Source: Desulfovibrio piger
Lineage (GTDB): Bacteria; Desulfobacterota; Desulfovibrionia; Desulfovibrionales; Desulfovibrionaceae
Assembly (NCBI RefSeq): GCF_900116045.1
Contig: NZ_LT630450.1
Span: 866,001 to 930,000, forward strand
Direction of reading: 5' to 3'
Length of the DNA: 64,000 nt
The notes under the pieces are model-generated. The model saw nothing but the letters and a program-made list of their open reading frames with translations. It made no database searches and had not been told where the DNA came from. The first letter of the stretch is position 1. Every line of letters begins with the position of its first letter. The position numbers and the translations under genes were made by a program. This document shows positions 7,271 through 16,655 of the stretch, in pieces.

Positions 7271-9319
7271 ATGAAGTTCCAGTTTGACCGTCCCGCCTGT
7301 CAGAACCTGCGCAAGGCCCTCCGCAAGGAGTGGCTGGAAACCAACGGCCTGGGTGACTACGCGTCCAGCTCCCTGGTGTGCTGCAATACGCGCAAGTATC
7401 ACGGCCTGTTCGTCACCGAGCTGGCCCGGCCCGCAGGCCGCCATGTGCTGCTCTCCACGCTTGAGGAATCCCTGCTCATGGCAGGCAGGGAGTTCTTCTT
7501 CTCCTGCCGCAAACATCCGGGCGTCTACTTCCCGCGCGGGCACGAATACATGCAGGCCGCCTCTGCCGGGCTCTGGCCCTCTTTCCGCTATCGCTTCGGT
7601 GATGTGACCCTGACCCGCGAGCTCATGCTGCTGCCGGGACGGCATGTCCTCCTCGTGCGCTACAAGGCCAGCATCGCCAGCCCCGAGACCCCTCCCCTGC
7701 GCCTGCGCATCAAGCCCCTGCTGGCCTTCCGCAACATGCATGCCGTCATCCGGGCCGACAGGCCCGTCGACAGCGGTGTTTCACCCACGCTGTACGGGGC
7801 TTCCGTCCGCCCGGATCCCCAGCTGCCCGAACTTTTTTTGCAGATGGACGGCCCTTTCTCCTGGCAGACTGCCCAGGACTGGTATTACAACATCGAATAC
7901 CTCGTGGAGCAGGAGCGGGGCTTCCCCTTCCAGGAAGACCTGCTCATGCCCGGCATCTTCGAAGTGGACCTTGCCCCCGGCCATGCCGTCTACCTCACGG
8001 TTTCCACGGAAAGCCTGCAAAAGGAACACCGCAGGCATGATCTCGACCGCCTGTGGCAGGAAGAGAGCCGGCGCCGTCTCCAGAAGGAGGAAAAGGCGGA
8101 CAGCCTGCAGAAGCACCTGGCCCGGGAAGGGAAACGCTTCCTCATCACCACGCCCGGCAGCACGACCGGCCGGATCGACAGCATCGTGGCCGGGTACCAC
8201 TGGTTCGGCTCCTGGGGACGCGACAGCATGATCGCCCTGCCCGGGCTGACCTTTTTTGCCGGTCGCCAGGCCCTGGGCGAACAGATCCTCGCCGGCATGG
8301 GCGCTGCCATGCGTGGCGGGCTCGTCCCCAATGTCTTTTCCGCTGACGGGCACCATGCCTACAACTCGGTGGACGCTTCCCTCTGGTATGTCTGGGCCGT
8401 GCAGATGCTGCTCCAGGCCGATCCCCGGCGCATGGACTTCGTGAAAGAGCACTGCTGGCCCGCCATCAGGGAGATCCTCAGTGCCTATGCCGGAGGCCGG
8501 GTCCCCTTTGTCCATGCGGACGAGGAAGGCTTCCTCGATGTGGGCAACGAGCATACGCAGCTCACCTGGATGGACGCCGTGGTCAACGGCAGGCCCGTCA
8601 CGCCGCGGCATGGCCAGCCGGTGGAGATCAGCGCCCTGTGGTACAATGCCCTGGCCTTTGCCGACCATCTTGCCCGGCGTTTCGACGAGCCCCACTGGCA
8701 GGATTCCGTGGCCCAGCGGGACCGCATGCGCGCCGTTTTCGTCCACCGGCACTGGATCACGGATTACCGGGGGGACTATCTGGCCGATGTCTGGCGGGAC
8801 GGCGAACGGGACTTCCGCGTGCGGCCCAACCAGCTGTTTGCCGTTTCCCTGCCCTTCCCCATCCTTGAGGAGGACAATTTCGCCCCTGTGGTCTCGCGTG
8901 TGCGCCAGTGCCTGCTGACCTCCTGCGGGTTGCGCACCCTGGCCCCCAGCGCCAGCGAGTATTGTTCCCTGTACGAGGGCGGCCCCGAGGCCCGCGACAA
9001 AGCCTATCACCAGGGCACGGTCTGGCCCTGGCTCCTGGGCGCTTACGGCGATGCCCTGTTGCGGGCGGCCTGGGATGAGGAGGGCGCGGCGCGCGATCTG
9101 CTGCACACCCTGATCCCCCTCTTCGGCAGCCATCTGGGCGGTGCCGGTATAGGGAGCATCTCCGAGATCTTCGACGGCGACCCGCCCCACATGCCCAACG
9201 GCTGCATCGCCCAGGCCTGGAGCGTGGCGGAATGCCTGCGCCTGCTGGGCAGGCTGGAAAAGGTCGCCCCACAGGCCTATGCGCAGTGGGAACAGGCCCT
9301 GCTGCAAGGAGACAGGTAA
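7271..9319 (+). CDS. Glycogen debranching enzyme (amylo-alpha-1,6-glucosidase type)
   Basis: Hydrolyses alpha-1,6 branch points of glycogen or limit dextrins in the cytoplasm. It has 682 residues, typical of the bacterial debranching family with an N-terminal beta domain (about 1-290) and a C-terminal (alpha/alpha)6 GDE_C domain (about 300-670). Conserved stretches are visible: WLETNGLGDYASSS near the start, HWFGSWGRDSMIALPGL, LTWMDA, EISALWYNALAFA and YHQGTVWPWLLGAY. The start is set by a strong GAGGAGG site just before the ATG. It is the first gene of a four-gene glucan operon, and its stop codon overlaps the next start by one base (TAATG), which implies coupled translation. Confidence 0.93.
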   Translation: MKFQFDRPACQNLRKALRKEWLETNGLGDYASSSLVCCNTRKYHGLFVTELARPAGRHVLLSTLEESLLMAGREFFFSCRKHPGVYFPRGHEYMQAASAGLWPSFRYRFGDVTLTRELMLLPGRHVLLVRYKASIASPETPPLRLRIKPLLAFRNMHAVIRADRPVDSGVSPTLYGASVRPDPQLPELFLQMDGPFSWQTAQDWYYNIEYLVEQERGFPFQEDLLMPGIFEVDLAPGHAVYLTVSTESLQKEHRRHDLDRLWQEESRRRLQKEEKADSLQKHLAREGKRFLITTPGSTTGRIDSIVAGYHWFGSWGRDSMIALPGLTFFAGRQALGEQILAGMGAAMRGGLVPNVFSADGHHAYNSVDASLWYVWAVQMLLQADPRRMDFVKEHCWPAIREILSAYAGGRVPFVHADEEGFLDVGNEHTQLTWMDAVVNGRPVTPRHGQPVEISALWYNALAFADHLARRFDEPHWQDSVAQRDRMRAVFVHRHWITDYRGDYLADVWRDGERDFRVRPNQLFAVSLPFPILEEDNFAPVVSRVRQCLLTSCGLRTLAPSASEYCSLYEGGPEARDKAYHQGTVWPWLLGAYGDALLRAAWDEEGAARDLLHTLIPLFGSHLGGAGIGSISEIFDGDPPHMPNGCIAQAWSVAECLRLLGRLEKVAPQAYAQWEQALLQGDR

Positions 9320-10782
9320 TGCGCGTCCTCATGTTCGGCTGGGAATTCCCTCCTTTCAAAAGCGGCGGACTGGGCACGGCCTGCCAGGGCATGGCCACGG
9401 CACTGGCCAAAAAAGGCACGGAAATCTTTTTTGTCCTGCCCCGCGCCGAAAGCGACCGTCCCGTCCACCTGCAGGACGGCCTGACCATGCTCTCCGCCTC
9501 GGGCACCCGGATCTGCACCCGCAGCTCCCGCCTCCGCCGTGAAGAAGGCGTGCGCGAGAGCCGGCATGACCGCCCGCACACGGAGACCGTCCCCGGCTTC
9601 CGGGAGGAGATCGAAGAGATCTGGCGTGAAAAACTGCACCTGGAGCATATCGATTCTCCGCTGCGTCCCTATCTGGACAGCGCCGGCTACCTGAAAGAGC
9701 ACCGCGAGCTCCAGCGCCTGCTTGCCGGCAAGCGCCTGTCCGATCCGACCCTGCGGTCAGTGCTGCAGCATGAAGGCCCGGAACGGGAACGGTATCTGCG
9801 CGAGCTGTCAGAGGTCCAGGAGCAGTACGAGACGCTGACGCTGCACGGCGGCTACGGCGAGGACCTCATGAGCGAAGTCTACCGCTATGCCTGCGCGGCG
9901 GCGGCCATCGCCCGGCGCCTGGAATTCGACGTCATCCATGTCCATGACTGGATGACCTATCCGGCCGGGATGCTGGTCAAGCGGCTGACGGGCAAACCCC
10001 TGGTGGCCCATATCCACGCCCTGGAGCATGACCGCAGCGGCGACAACCTCAACAGGGCCGTGGCCGGCATCGAAAAGGCCGGCATGGAGGCCGCCGACCG
10101 CGTCGTGGCCGTGAGCCACTACACCAAGCAGGAAGTCATGGAACAGTACGGCATCCCGGAGGAAAAGATCTCCGTGGTCCACAACGCCGTCTCCCGCAAT
10201 GACATCCACAAGAGCGTGGTCATCCCCGAGCGTTGCCGCCACGAGAAGCGGGTCCTGTTCATGGGCCGCGTCACCTACCAGAAAGGCCCCGACTATTTTG
10301 TCGAAGCCGCCAAGCTGGTGCTGGACCGCCTGCCCCACACGCGTTTCATCATGGCCGGCAGCGGCGACATGCTGCCCAATATGGTGCGCCGGGTGGCCCA
10401 CCTGCGCATCGGGGACCGTTTCCATTTCACGGGCTTCTTGCGCAACGGTGAAGTGGACCGCATGTACGCCATGAGCGACCTCTACGTCATGCCCAGCGTT
10501 TCCGAGCCCTTCGGCATCGCACCGCTGGAAGCCATGGCCTACGACGTCCCTGTCCTCATCTCGCGCCAGTCCGGCGTGGCGGAAGTGGTGCGCAACGCCA
10601 TCAAGGTCGACTTCTGGGATGTGCGGGAAATGGCCAACAAGATCTGCGCCCTTCTTGCCTATCCCCTGCTGGCCGCCGAGGAAGTCCGCAATTGCCGTGA
10701 AGAACTGAAGAACATCCGCTGGGAAAATGCCGCCACCAAGCTGCGCGTCATCTACGACCAGCTTGTCGCGGGGAGGATATAG
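9319..10782 (+). CDS. GT4/GT5-like alpha-glucan glycosyltransferase (glycogen synthase-like)
   Basis: Probable cytoplasmic glucosyltransferase that elongates alpha-1,4-glucan; 487 residues. The N-terminus reads like a GT5 starch/glycogen synthase (FGWEFPPFKSGGLGTAC, with the KxGGL nucleotide-sugar loop), while the C-terminal half follows GT4 with the E-x7-E motif at Glu396 and Glu404 (SEPFGIAPLEAMA). A charged helical insertion at about 75-180 is unlike short GT4 enzymes. The AAGGAG site inside the end of the debranching gene favours the ATG at 9319. Whether it uses ADP- or UDP-glucose cannot be read from the sequence. A second, GT3-type synthase is encoded two genes downstream, so the pathway has two potential chain-elongating enzymes. 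Confidence 0.87.
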   Translation: MRVLMFGWEFPPFKSGGLGTACQGMATALAKKGTEIFFVLPRAESDRPVHLQDGLTMLSASGTRICTRSSRLRREEGVRESRHDRPHTETVPGFREEIEEIWREKLHLEHIDSPLRPYLDSAGYLKEHRELQRLLAGKRLSDPTLRSVLQHEGPERERYLRELSEVQEQYETLTLHGGYGEDLMSEVYRYACAAAAIARRLEFDVIHVHDWMTYPAGMLVKRLTGKPLVAHIHALEHDRSGDNLNRAVAGIEKAGMEAADRVVAVSHYTKQEVMEQYGIPEEKISVVHNAVSRNDIHKSVVIPERCRHEKRVLFMGRVTYQKGPDYFVEAAKLVLDRLPHTRFIMAGSGDMLPNMVRRVAHLRIGDRFHFTGFLRNGEVDRMYAMSDLYVMPSVSEPFGIAPLEAMAYDVPVLISRQSGVAEVVRNAIKVDFWDVREMANKICALLAYPLLAAEEVRNCREELKNIRWENAATKLRVIYDQLVAGRI

Positions 10783-10783
10783 C

Positions 10784-11995
10784 ATGGCCGCCATCTGTTT
10801 CTATTTTCAGGTACACCAGCCCTACCGTCTGCGCCACTACACCTTCTTCGATATCGGGGCCAACTCCTGGTATGAAGACGAGAACGCCAATTGCGGTATC
10901 CTGCTCAAGGTGGCACGCAAATGCTATCTTCCCATGAACGCCCTGCTGCTCAGGCTCATCCGGCGCCATGAGGGACAGTTCAAGGTGAGCTTCTCCATCT
11001 CCGGCACGGCGCTGGACCAGTTCGAGACCTATGCCCCGGAAGTCATCCAGAGCTACCGTGAACTGGTAGCCACCGGCTGCGTGGAACTGCTTTCCGAGAC
11101 CTACAACCATTCCCTGGCCTTCCTCTACTCGCCTGACGAGTTCCGGGAGCAGGTCCGTCTGCACGACGACCGCATCGAGGAACTTTTTGGGGTACGGCCC
11201 ACCTCGTTCCGCAATACCGAGCTCATCTACAACAACGCCCTGGCCCGCACCGTCGAGGAGATGGGCTACAAGGCCATCCTGGCGGAAGGCGCCGACCATG
11301 TGCTGGGCTGGCGCAGCCCCAACTTCGTCTACAGGCCGGCGGGATGCGGGGCCCTGCGCCTGCTGCTCAAGAACTACCGCCTTTCCGACGATATCGCCTT
11401 CCGCTTCTCCAACCATGAATGGCCGGAATTCCCGCTGACGGCGGAAAAATTCGCCGGCTGGGCCCAGGCCGCCGGGGCCGCCGGGGACATCATCAACCTG
11501 TTCATGGATTACGAGACCTTCGGGGAACACCAGTGGGAATCCACGGGCATCTTCCAGTTCATGGAGGCCCTGCCGGATGTCCTGCTTTCCCGGCCGGGCT
11601 TCACTTTCGTGACCCCCACCGAAGCGGCGGTCATGTTCCAGCCCGTGGCCAGTCTCGACGTGCACAATTTCATGTCCTGGGCCGACGCCGAACGCGACCT
11701 CACCGCCTGGCTGGGCAACGACATGCAGCAGGATGCCATCACGGCCGTCTATCGCCTGGAGGAAAAGGTGAAGGCCAGTGCCAGCGAAGACCTGCTGCGC
11801 ACCTGGCGACGCCTGCAGACTTCCGACCATTTTTATTATATGTGCACCAAGTGGTTCGCCGATGGCGACGTGCACAGCTATTTCAACCCGTACGGCACCC
11901 CCTATGATGCCTACATCAACTACATGAACGTACTGGCCGACTTCGGCCTGACCCTGGATGTCCCCCTGCCCGCTGCCGGAACGTCCCGCGGCTAG
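10784..11995 (+). CDS. Glycoside hydrolase family 57 alpha-glucanase
   Basis: Cytoplasmic GH57 enzyme, 403 residues, acting on alpha-1,4-glucan as an amylase or glucanotransferase. The GH57 start motif is present (YFQVHQPYRLRHYTF). The likely nucleophile is Glu105 in LLSETYNHSL, and the acid is Asp242 in LFMDYETFGEH. No signal peptide is present, fitting turnover of internal glycogen. It follows the glycosyltransferase by one base, with a GGAGG site inside that gene. Its length fits the short alpha-amylase-type members rather than the longer branching enzymes of GH57, so hydrolysis is the preferred reading, but branching activity is not excluded. Confidence 0.9.
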   Translation: MAAICFYFQVHQPYRLRHYTFFDIGANSWYEDENANCGILLKVARKCYLPMNALLLRLIRRHEGQFKVSFSISGTALDQFETYAPEVIQSYRELVATGCVELLSETYNHSLAFLYSPDEFREQVRLHDDRIEELFGVRPTSFRNTELIYNNALARTVEEMGYKAILAEGADHVLGWRSPNFVYRPAGCGALRLLLKNYRLSDDIAFRFSNHEWPEFPLTAEKFAGWAQAAGAAGDIINLFMDYETFGEHQWESTGIFQFMEALPDVLLSRPGFTFVTPTEAAVMFQPVASLDVHNFMSWADAERDLTAWLGNDMQQDAITAVYRLEEKVKASASEDLLRTWRRLQTSDHFYYMCTKWFADGDVHSYFNPYGTPYDAYINYMNVLADFGLTLDVPLPAAGTSRG

Positions 11996-12099
11996 CGCGT
12001 CTCCCGGCACGGTTTGCCTGACGGATCATGCCCTGCACGAAGGCATGGCCCGGAAGTCATCCCCGGGGGCTTTCCATGAATGCAAGGAGATCCGTCTCA

Positions 12100-15000
12100 A
12101 TGTCACAAGATCTGTCAAACGCGACCCTCTTTGAGGTCAGCTGGGAGGTCTGCAACAAGGTCGGCGGCATCTATGCCGTCGTCAGCAGCAAGATCCTGGA
12201 GGCCCTGGCCACCTTTGGAGAGAACTATTTCCTTCTGGGCCCCGACCTGGGCAACAATCCCGACTTTGAAGAGACCGACGAGCCCTGCTGGCAGGAACTG
12301 CGCCAGGAGACCGACCGGCGCAACCTGAATTGCCGCTTCGGGCGCTGGAACATCCCCGGCCGCCCCAAGGTCGTCCTGGTCGGCTACCGTGACCGCTATG
12401 ACCAGAGCCAGCTGCTGTTCTCGCTCTGGAACCGCTACGGTGTGGACTCCATCTCCGGCGGCTGGGACTATGTGGAACCGGTCATGTTCAGCACGGCCTG
12501 CGGCGAAGTGATCGAGGCCGCCTGCAAGGCACTGAACATCCCCGCCGATGGCCCGGCCCTGGCCCATTTCCATGAATGGATGTGCGGCGGCGGCCTGCTC
12601 TACCTCAAGGCCAACGCGCCCTATGTGGGCACGGTCTTCACCACGCACGCCACCATGCTGGGACGCTCCATGGCCGGCTCCGGCTTCGACATCTACAAAC
12701 AGATGCACCAGATAAACCCCAAGCATGAAGCCGGGGCCTACAACATCACGGCCAAATGCTCCATGGAGACGGCCTCAGCCCGTGAAGCAGACTGCTTCAC
12801 CACCGTCAGCCGCATCACGGCCGACGAGGCGGGCGTCTTCCTGGGACGTACGCCCGACGTGCTGACCCTCAATGGCCTGGACATGCGCGTCATCCCCGAC
12901 TACAGCCGGGACCGGAACCTGGCCGCCACCTCCCGGCAGCGTCTGCTGGAGGCCGCCGGCCGCCTGCTGCGCCGCCAGCTGCCCGCGGATACCCGCATCT
13001 TCATCGTCTCCGGCCGCTACGAATACCACAACAAGGGCATCGATGTCTTTCTCGATGCCCTCGGCATGGTCAACACGGCCCTCAGCCAGTCCCAGTCCAA
13101 TGTGCTGGCCCTGTGCGCGGTCATGGGCGGGCACAGCGGGGTCAATGCCGACGCGGTCAGCGGCGATCCGGCCAAAGTCCCCGGGCAGGGCGCCTTCTGG
13201 ATCAGCAGCCATCATGTCTACAACCAGCCCAATGACCCCATCCTCAACGCCTGCCAGCGTCTGGGCCTGGACAACAGACCGGAGAACCATGTGCAGGTCA
13301 TCTTCGACCCTGCCCAGCTCGACGGCAAGGACGGCTTCCTGAACATGCGTTATGACGAGGTGCTGGCCGCCTGCGATCTGGGCGTGTTCCCCTCCTGGTA
13401 TGAACCCTGGGGCTATACACCGCAGGAAAGCGCCGCCCACGCCGTCCCCACCGTCACCACCGACCTTTCCGGCTTTGGTCTGTGGGTGCGTTCCAGCCAG
13501 CGCGAAAAGAACGGCGTGACCATCCTCTGCCGCCGCCAGACGTCCTATGACGAGACCGCTGCCAGCCTGCGCGACGTGCTTTTGCAGTATGCCTCCCTGC
13601 CCGAAGAACAGATGCAGGAACACCGGTGCATGGTGCGCCATGTGGCCGAAGGCTGCTCCTGGGAACAGTTCTTCCCCTACTATGTGCAGGCCTACGGCCT
13701 GGCCCTGGACAAGGCGCGCCAGCGCGGCTCGCAGCATGCCCCCGGCGGCAGCAATACCCTGACCCGCGTGCTGGCGGCCACCATGTCCACCACACCCAAC
13801 CTGCACAGCTTCACGGCCCTGACCTCACTGCCCCCGGTCATCGGCCGCCTGCGGGAACTGGCCCACAACCTCTGGTGGAGCTGGCATCCCGAATGCCACC
13901 ATCTGTTCTCGGCCCTCAATGAAGAGGAATGGGAGCGCAGCAACCACAATCCCATCGCCACACTGGAAAAAGCCACACGGGCACGGCTGATCATCGTGGC
14001 CCACGAGCAGAACTACCTGCGCCTGTACAACCAGACCATGGCGGCCTTCGACGCCTACATGGCCGAAACGCCGCAAAGCTTCGGCCCCCTGACCCCGCAG
14101 CAGCCTCTGGCCTATTTTTCCACAGAATACGGCCTGAGCGAATGCCTGCCCATCTACTCCGGTGGCCTGGGGGTCCTTTCCGGTGACCATCTGAAATCCG
14201 CCAGTGACCTGAACATCCCGCTGGTGGCCGTGGGCCTGCTGTACAAGAACGGCTACTTCCGCCAGCTCATCGACAAGGACGGCAACCAGACCCCTGTCTA
14301 TCCCGAAAACGATTTTTCCACGCTGCCCATCGAACAGGTCAAGGACCCGGACGGCAAACCCCGCGAGCTCTATCTCCAGATGCCGGGCCGCCGCCTGCAT
14401 GTCCAGATCTGGCTGGTGCGTGTGGGGCGGGTCAGGCTCTACCTGCTGGACACCAATCTGCCGTCCAATACGGCCGAGGACCGCAAGATCACGGCCCGCC
14501 TGTATGAAGCGGACCGCGATATCCGCCTGCGGCAGGAGATCCTGCTGGGCCGGGGCGGCGTGAGCATGCTGCGCGCCCTGGACATCCGCCCTGCCGCCTA
14601 TCACATGAACGAGGGGCATTCGGCCTTCCTCGTCTTCGAGCGCATCCGCCTGCTGATGCAGGAAAACGGCCTGTCCTTCGAAGAAGCCGGCGAAGTCGTG
14701 CGCGGCAGCACCCTTTTCACGACCCACACGCCCGTGGATGCCGGCAACGAGCGCTTTTCGCTGGAAAGCATGGAGGCCTATTTCAAGCCCTATATCCAGA
14801 CCGTGGGCATCAGCTGGCAGACCCTGGTCAACATGGGCCGCTTTGAAGGCAGCGAACGCAACGTCTTCGAGATGACCGTCCTGGCCCTCAAGTATTCCAT
14901 GAAGGCCAACGGCGTCAGCGCCCTGCACGGCGTGGTCTCCCGTCATATGTGGCAGGAGGGCTGGCAGGGTGTCCCGGTGGCGGAGATCCCCATCTCCCAT

Positions 15001-16350
15001 GTGACCAACGGCGTCCATGTGCCATCCTACGCCGGGCCGGCCATGCGCCCCCTGCTGCAAAAGTATCTGGGGGAAGGCTGGCAGGAACTGAAGCCCGAAG
15101 ACCAGCACTGGACCCGCATCACGGACATTCCCGATGCCGACCTCTGGATGGCCCGGCAGACCCAGAAAAAGCACCTGCTGGAAGCCCTCCGCTCCAGTCT
15201 GCCGGAATTCTTCAAAAAATTCGCCATCCCCTACGAAAAGCAGCAGGAGATGACGTCCCGCCTGACGCCCGAGACCCTGGTGATCGGCTTTGCCCGCCGC
15301 TTTGCCCCCTACAAGCGTGCGACCCTGCTGTTCGCCGATGTGGACCGTCTGGCCCGCATCCTGGAAAAGGCCGGTCAGCCCGTCATCTTCGTCTTTGCCG
15401 GCAAGGCCCATCCTGCCGATGCCCAGGGCATCGGCCTGATCCGGGAAGTCTACCAGCACATGCTGTCGCCCCGATTCTTCGGCAAGATCTTCTTCATGGA
15501 GGATTACAGTCTGGCGGTCTCGCGCCTGATGGTGCAGGGCTGCGACGTGTGGCTCAACAATCCCCGCCGTCCCTACGAAGCCTGCGGTACCAGCGGCCAG
15601 AAAGTATCGGTCAACGGTGGCCTCAACCTCAGCGTGGCCGACGGCTGGTGGTGCGAAGGCTACAACGGCGCCAATGGCTGGACCATCGGCCCCCTGGTGG
15701 GCAAGGACAGCCTGGGCCCCGAGCAGAGCGACTATGATGATGCCGCCTCCCTGTACTCCCTGCTGGAAGACAAGGTGATCCCCCTCTACTTCGAGCGCGA
15801 TGCGGACAACCGGCCCCACAACTGGCTGCTGCGCGTCCGCAAGGCCATGCAGACACTCATCGCCCAGTACAGTTCACACCGCATGCTGCGCGACTATCTC
15901 AGTGACTACTACATCCCGGCCGCCACCAGTCATCTGGAGATCCGCAGCAATCATTACGCCCTGGCCCGCCACCTGACCCACTGGAAGCAGGATGTCAACG
16001 TGCGCTTCGGCTCCGTGCAGATGGACACCATCCGCATCGAAGGGATCAAGGAAGACAGCCTGCTGGACGGCCAGTCCCTCCATGTGGCCGTGACCGTGCA
16101 TCCCGGCAGCATGAAGCTCGACGAACTGCTGGTCCAGCTGGTGGCCGGTCCCGGTGACGGGGCCACCTTTACGGAAACGCCTGATGTGGTGGAGATGACG
16201 CCGGAGAACGAGGGCGTGGACGGGACCATGACCTTTGTCTGCACCTATACGCCTGCCCGCAGCGGGCTCCATGTGTACGGTGTCCGCGTCATGCCCTGCA
16301 CCGAAGGGCTTTCCTCCCCCCTGGAGACACGCCTCGTCCTGTGGGGCTAA
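12100..16350 (+). CDS. Fusion of GT3-type glycogen synthase and alpha-glucan phosphorylase (GT35)
   Basis: One 1416-residue polypeptide carries two opposing activities. Residues about 7-560 match eukaryote-like GT3 glycogen synthase: WEVCNKVGGIYAVVSSK, FHEWM, GRYEYHNKGIDVFLDAL, and the E-x7-E motif at Glu435/Glu443 inside FPSWYEPWGYTPQE. Residues about 565-1300 match the 'distant' GlgP family: RELAHNLWWSWHPE, FSTEYGLSECLPIYSGGLG, NEGHSAF and the PLP-lysine region ACGTSGQKVSVNGGLNLS with Lys1168. A C-terminal beta-rich domain covers about 1310-1416. The ATG at 12100 is preferred for its AAGGAG site 11 bases upstream; two upstream in-frame ATGs (12028, 12076) lack one. The phosphorylase would release glucose-1-phosphate for the glycolytic use also suggested by the glucokinase gene in this window. 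Both active sites look intact. Confidence 0.92.
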   Translation: MSQDLSNATLFEVSWEVCNKVGGIYAVVSSKILEALATFGENYFLLGPDLGNNPDFEETDEPCWQELRQETDRRNLNCRFGRWNIPGRPKVVLVGYRDRYDQSQLLFSLWNRYGVDSISGGWDYVEPVMFSTACGEVIEAACKALNIPADGPALAHFHEWMCGGGLLYLKANAPYVGTVFTTHATMLGRSMAGSGFDIYKQMHQINPKHEAGAYNITAKCSMETASAREADCFTTVSRITADEAGVFLGRTPDVLTLNGLDMRVIPDYSRDRNLAATSRQRLLEAAGRLLRRQLPADTRIFIVSGRYEYHNKGIDVFLDALGMVNTALSQSQSNVLALCAVMGGHSGVNADAVSGDPAKVPGQGAFWISSHHVYNQPNDPILNACQRLGLDNRPENHVQVIFDPAQLDGKDGFLNMRYDEVLAACDLGVFPSWYEPWGYTPQESAAHAVPTVTTDLSGFGLWVRSSQREKNGVTILCRRQTSYDETAASLRDVLLQYASLPEEQMQEHRCMVRHVAEGCSWEQFFPYYVQAYGLALDKARQRGSQHAPGGSNTLTRVLAATMSTTPNLHSFTALTSLPPVIGRLRELAHNLWWSWHPECHHLFSALNEEEWERSNHNPIATLEKATRARLIIVAHEQNYLRLYNQTMAAFDAYMAETPQSFGPLTPQQPLAYFSTEYGLSECLPIYSGGLGVLSGDHLKSASDLNIPLVAVGLLYKNGYFRQLIDKDGNQTPVYPENDFSTLPIEQVKDPDGKPRELYLQMPGRRLHVQIWLVRVGRVRLYLLDTNLPSNTAEDRKITARLYEADRDIRLRQEILLGRGGVSMLRALDIRPAAYHMNEGHSAFLVFERIRLLMQENGLSFEEAGEVVRGSTLFTTHTPVDAGNERFSLESMEAYFKPYIQTVGISWQTLVNMGRFEGSERNVFEMTVLALKYSMKANGVSALHGVVSRHMWQEGWQGVPVAEIPISHVTNGVHVPSYAGPAMRPLLQKYLGEGWQELKPEDQHWTRITDIPDADLWMARQTQKKHLLEALRSSLPEFFKKFAIPYEKQQEMTSRLTPETLVIGFARRFAPYKRATLLFADVDRLARILEKAGQPVIFVFAGKAHPADAQGIGLIREVYQHMLSPRFFGKIFFMEDYSLAVSRLMVQGCDVWLNNPRRPYEACGTSGQKVSVNGGLNLSVADGWWCEGYNGANGWTIGPLVGKDSLGPEQSDYDDAASLYSLLEDKVIPLYFERDADNRPHNWLLRVRKAMQTLIAQYSSHRMLRDYLSDYYIPAATSHLEIRSNHYALARHLTHWKQDVNVRFGSVQMDTIRIEGIKEDSLLDGQSLHVAVTVHPGSMKLDELLVQLVAGPGDGATFTETPDVVEMTPENEGVDGTMTFVCTYTPARSGLHVYGVRVMPCTEGLSSPLETRLVLWG

Positions 16351-16373
16351 GGCCCCGGGCCATGAAATGACCC

Positions 16374-16417
16374 GAAGGGGGGATGCTGCCTGCGGCATTC
16401 CCCCTTCTTGTTTTTAC
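16374..16417 (+). terminator. Rho-independent terminator of the glycogen operon
   Basis: The stem GAAGGGGGGATGC / GGCATTCCCCCTTC is followed by TTGTTTTT, 23 bases after the fusion-gene stop. From here to 16655 I see nothing coding. Confidence 0.85.
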
Positions 16418-16655
16418 GGTCCGGCTTTTCAGCGGGCCGTCCGCGACGGCCGTATGCCTTTTGCGGCAAGGGCCCTTGAAAAGGCCGGGCACGGCGTATC
16501 CGTCAAGGATGCCGGCCCTCCTCGTTTCCGTCATGCCGCCACGAAGAAAAACCTGCCGCTGCCCCCAGCGCCCCGGGCACAAGCCACTGGCATCCCCCCT
16601 TCGCCGGCACGGCCATCACGGTCTCCGTCTTCTCCCCCGGGCAGCGCCTTCGCGT

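Noticed and set aside
13825..15819. A 664-codon leftward frame inside the synthase-phosphorylase gene
   Set aside because: Antisense of a gene with clear catalytic motifs; His/Gln/Gly-rich translation, no ribosome site.
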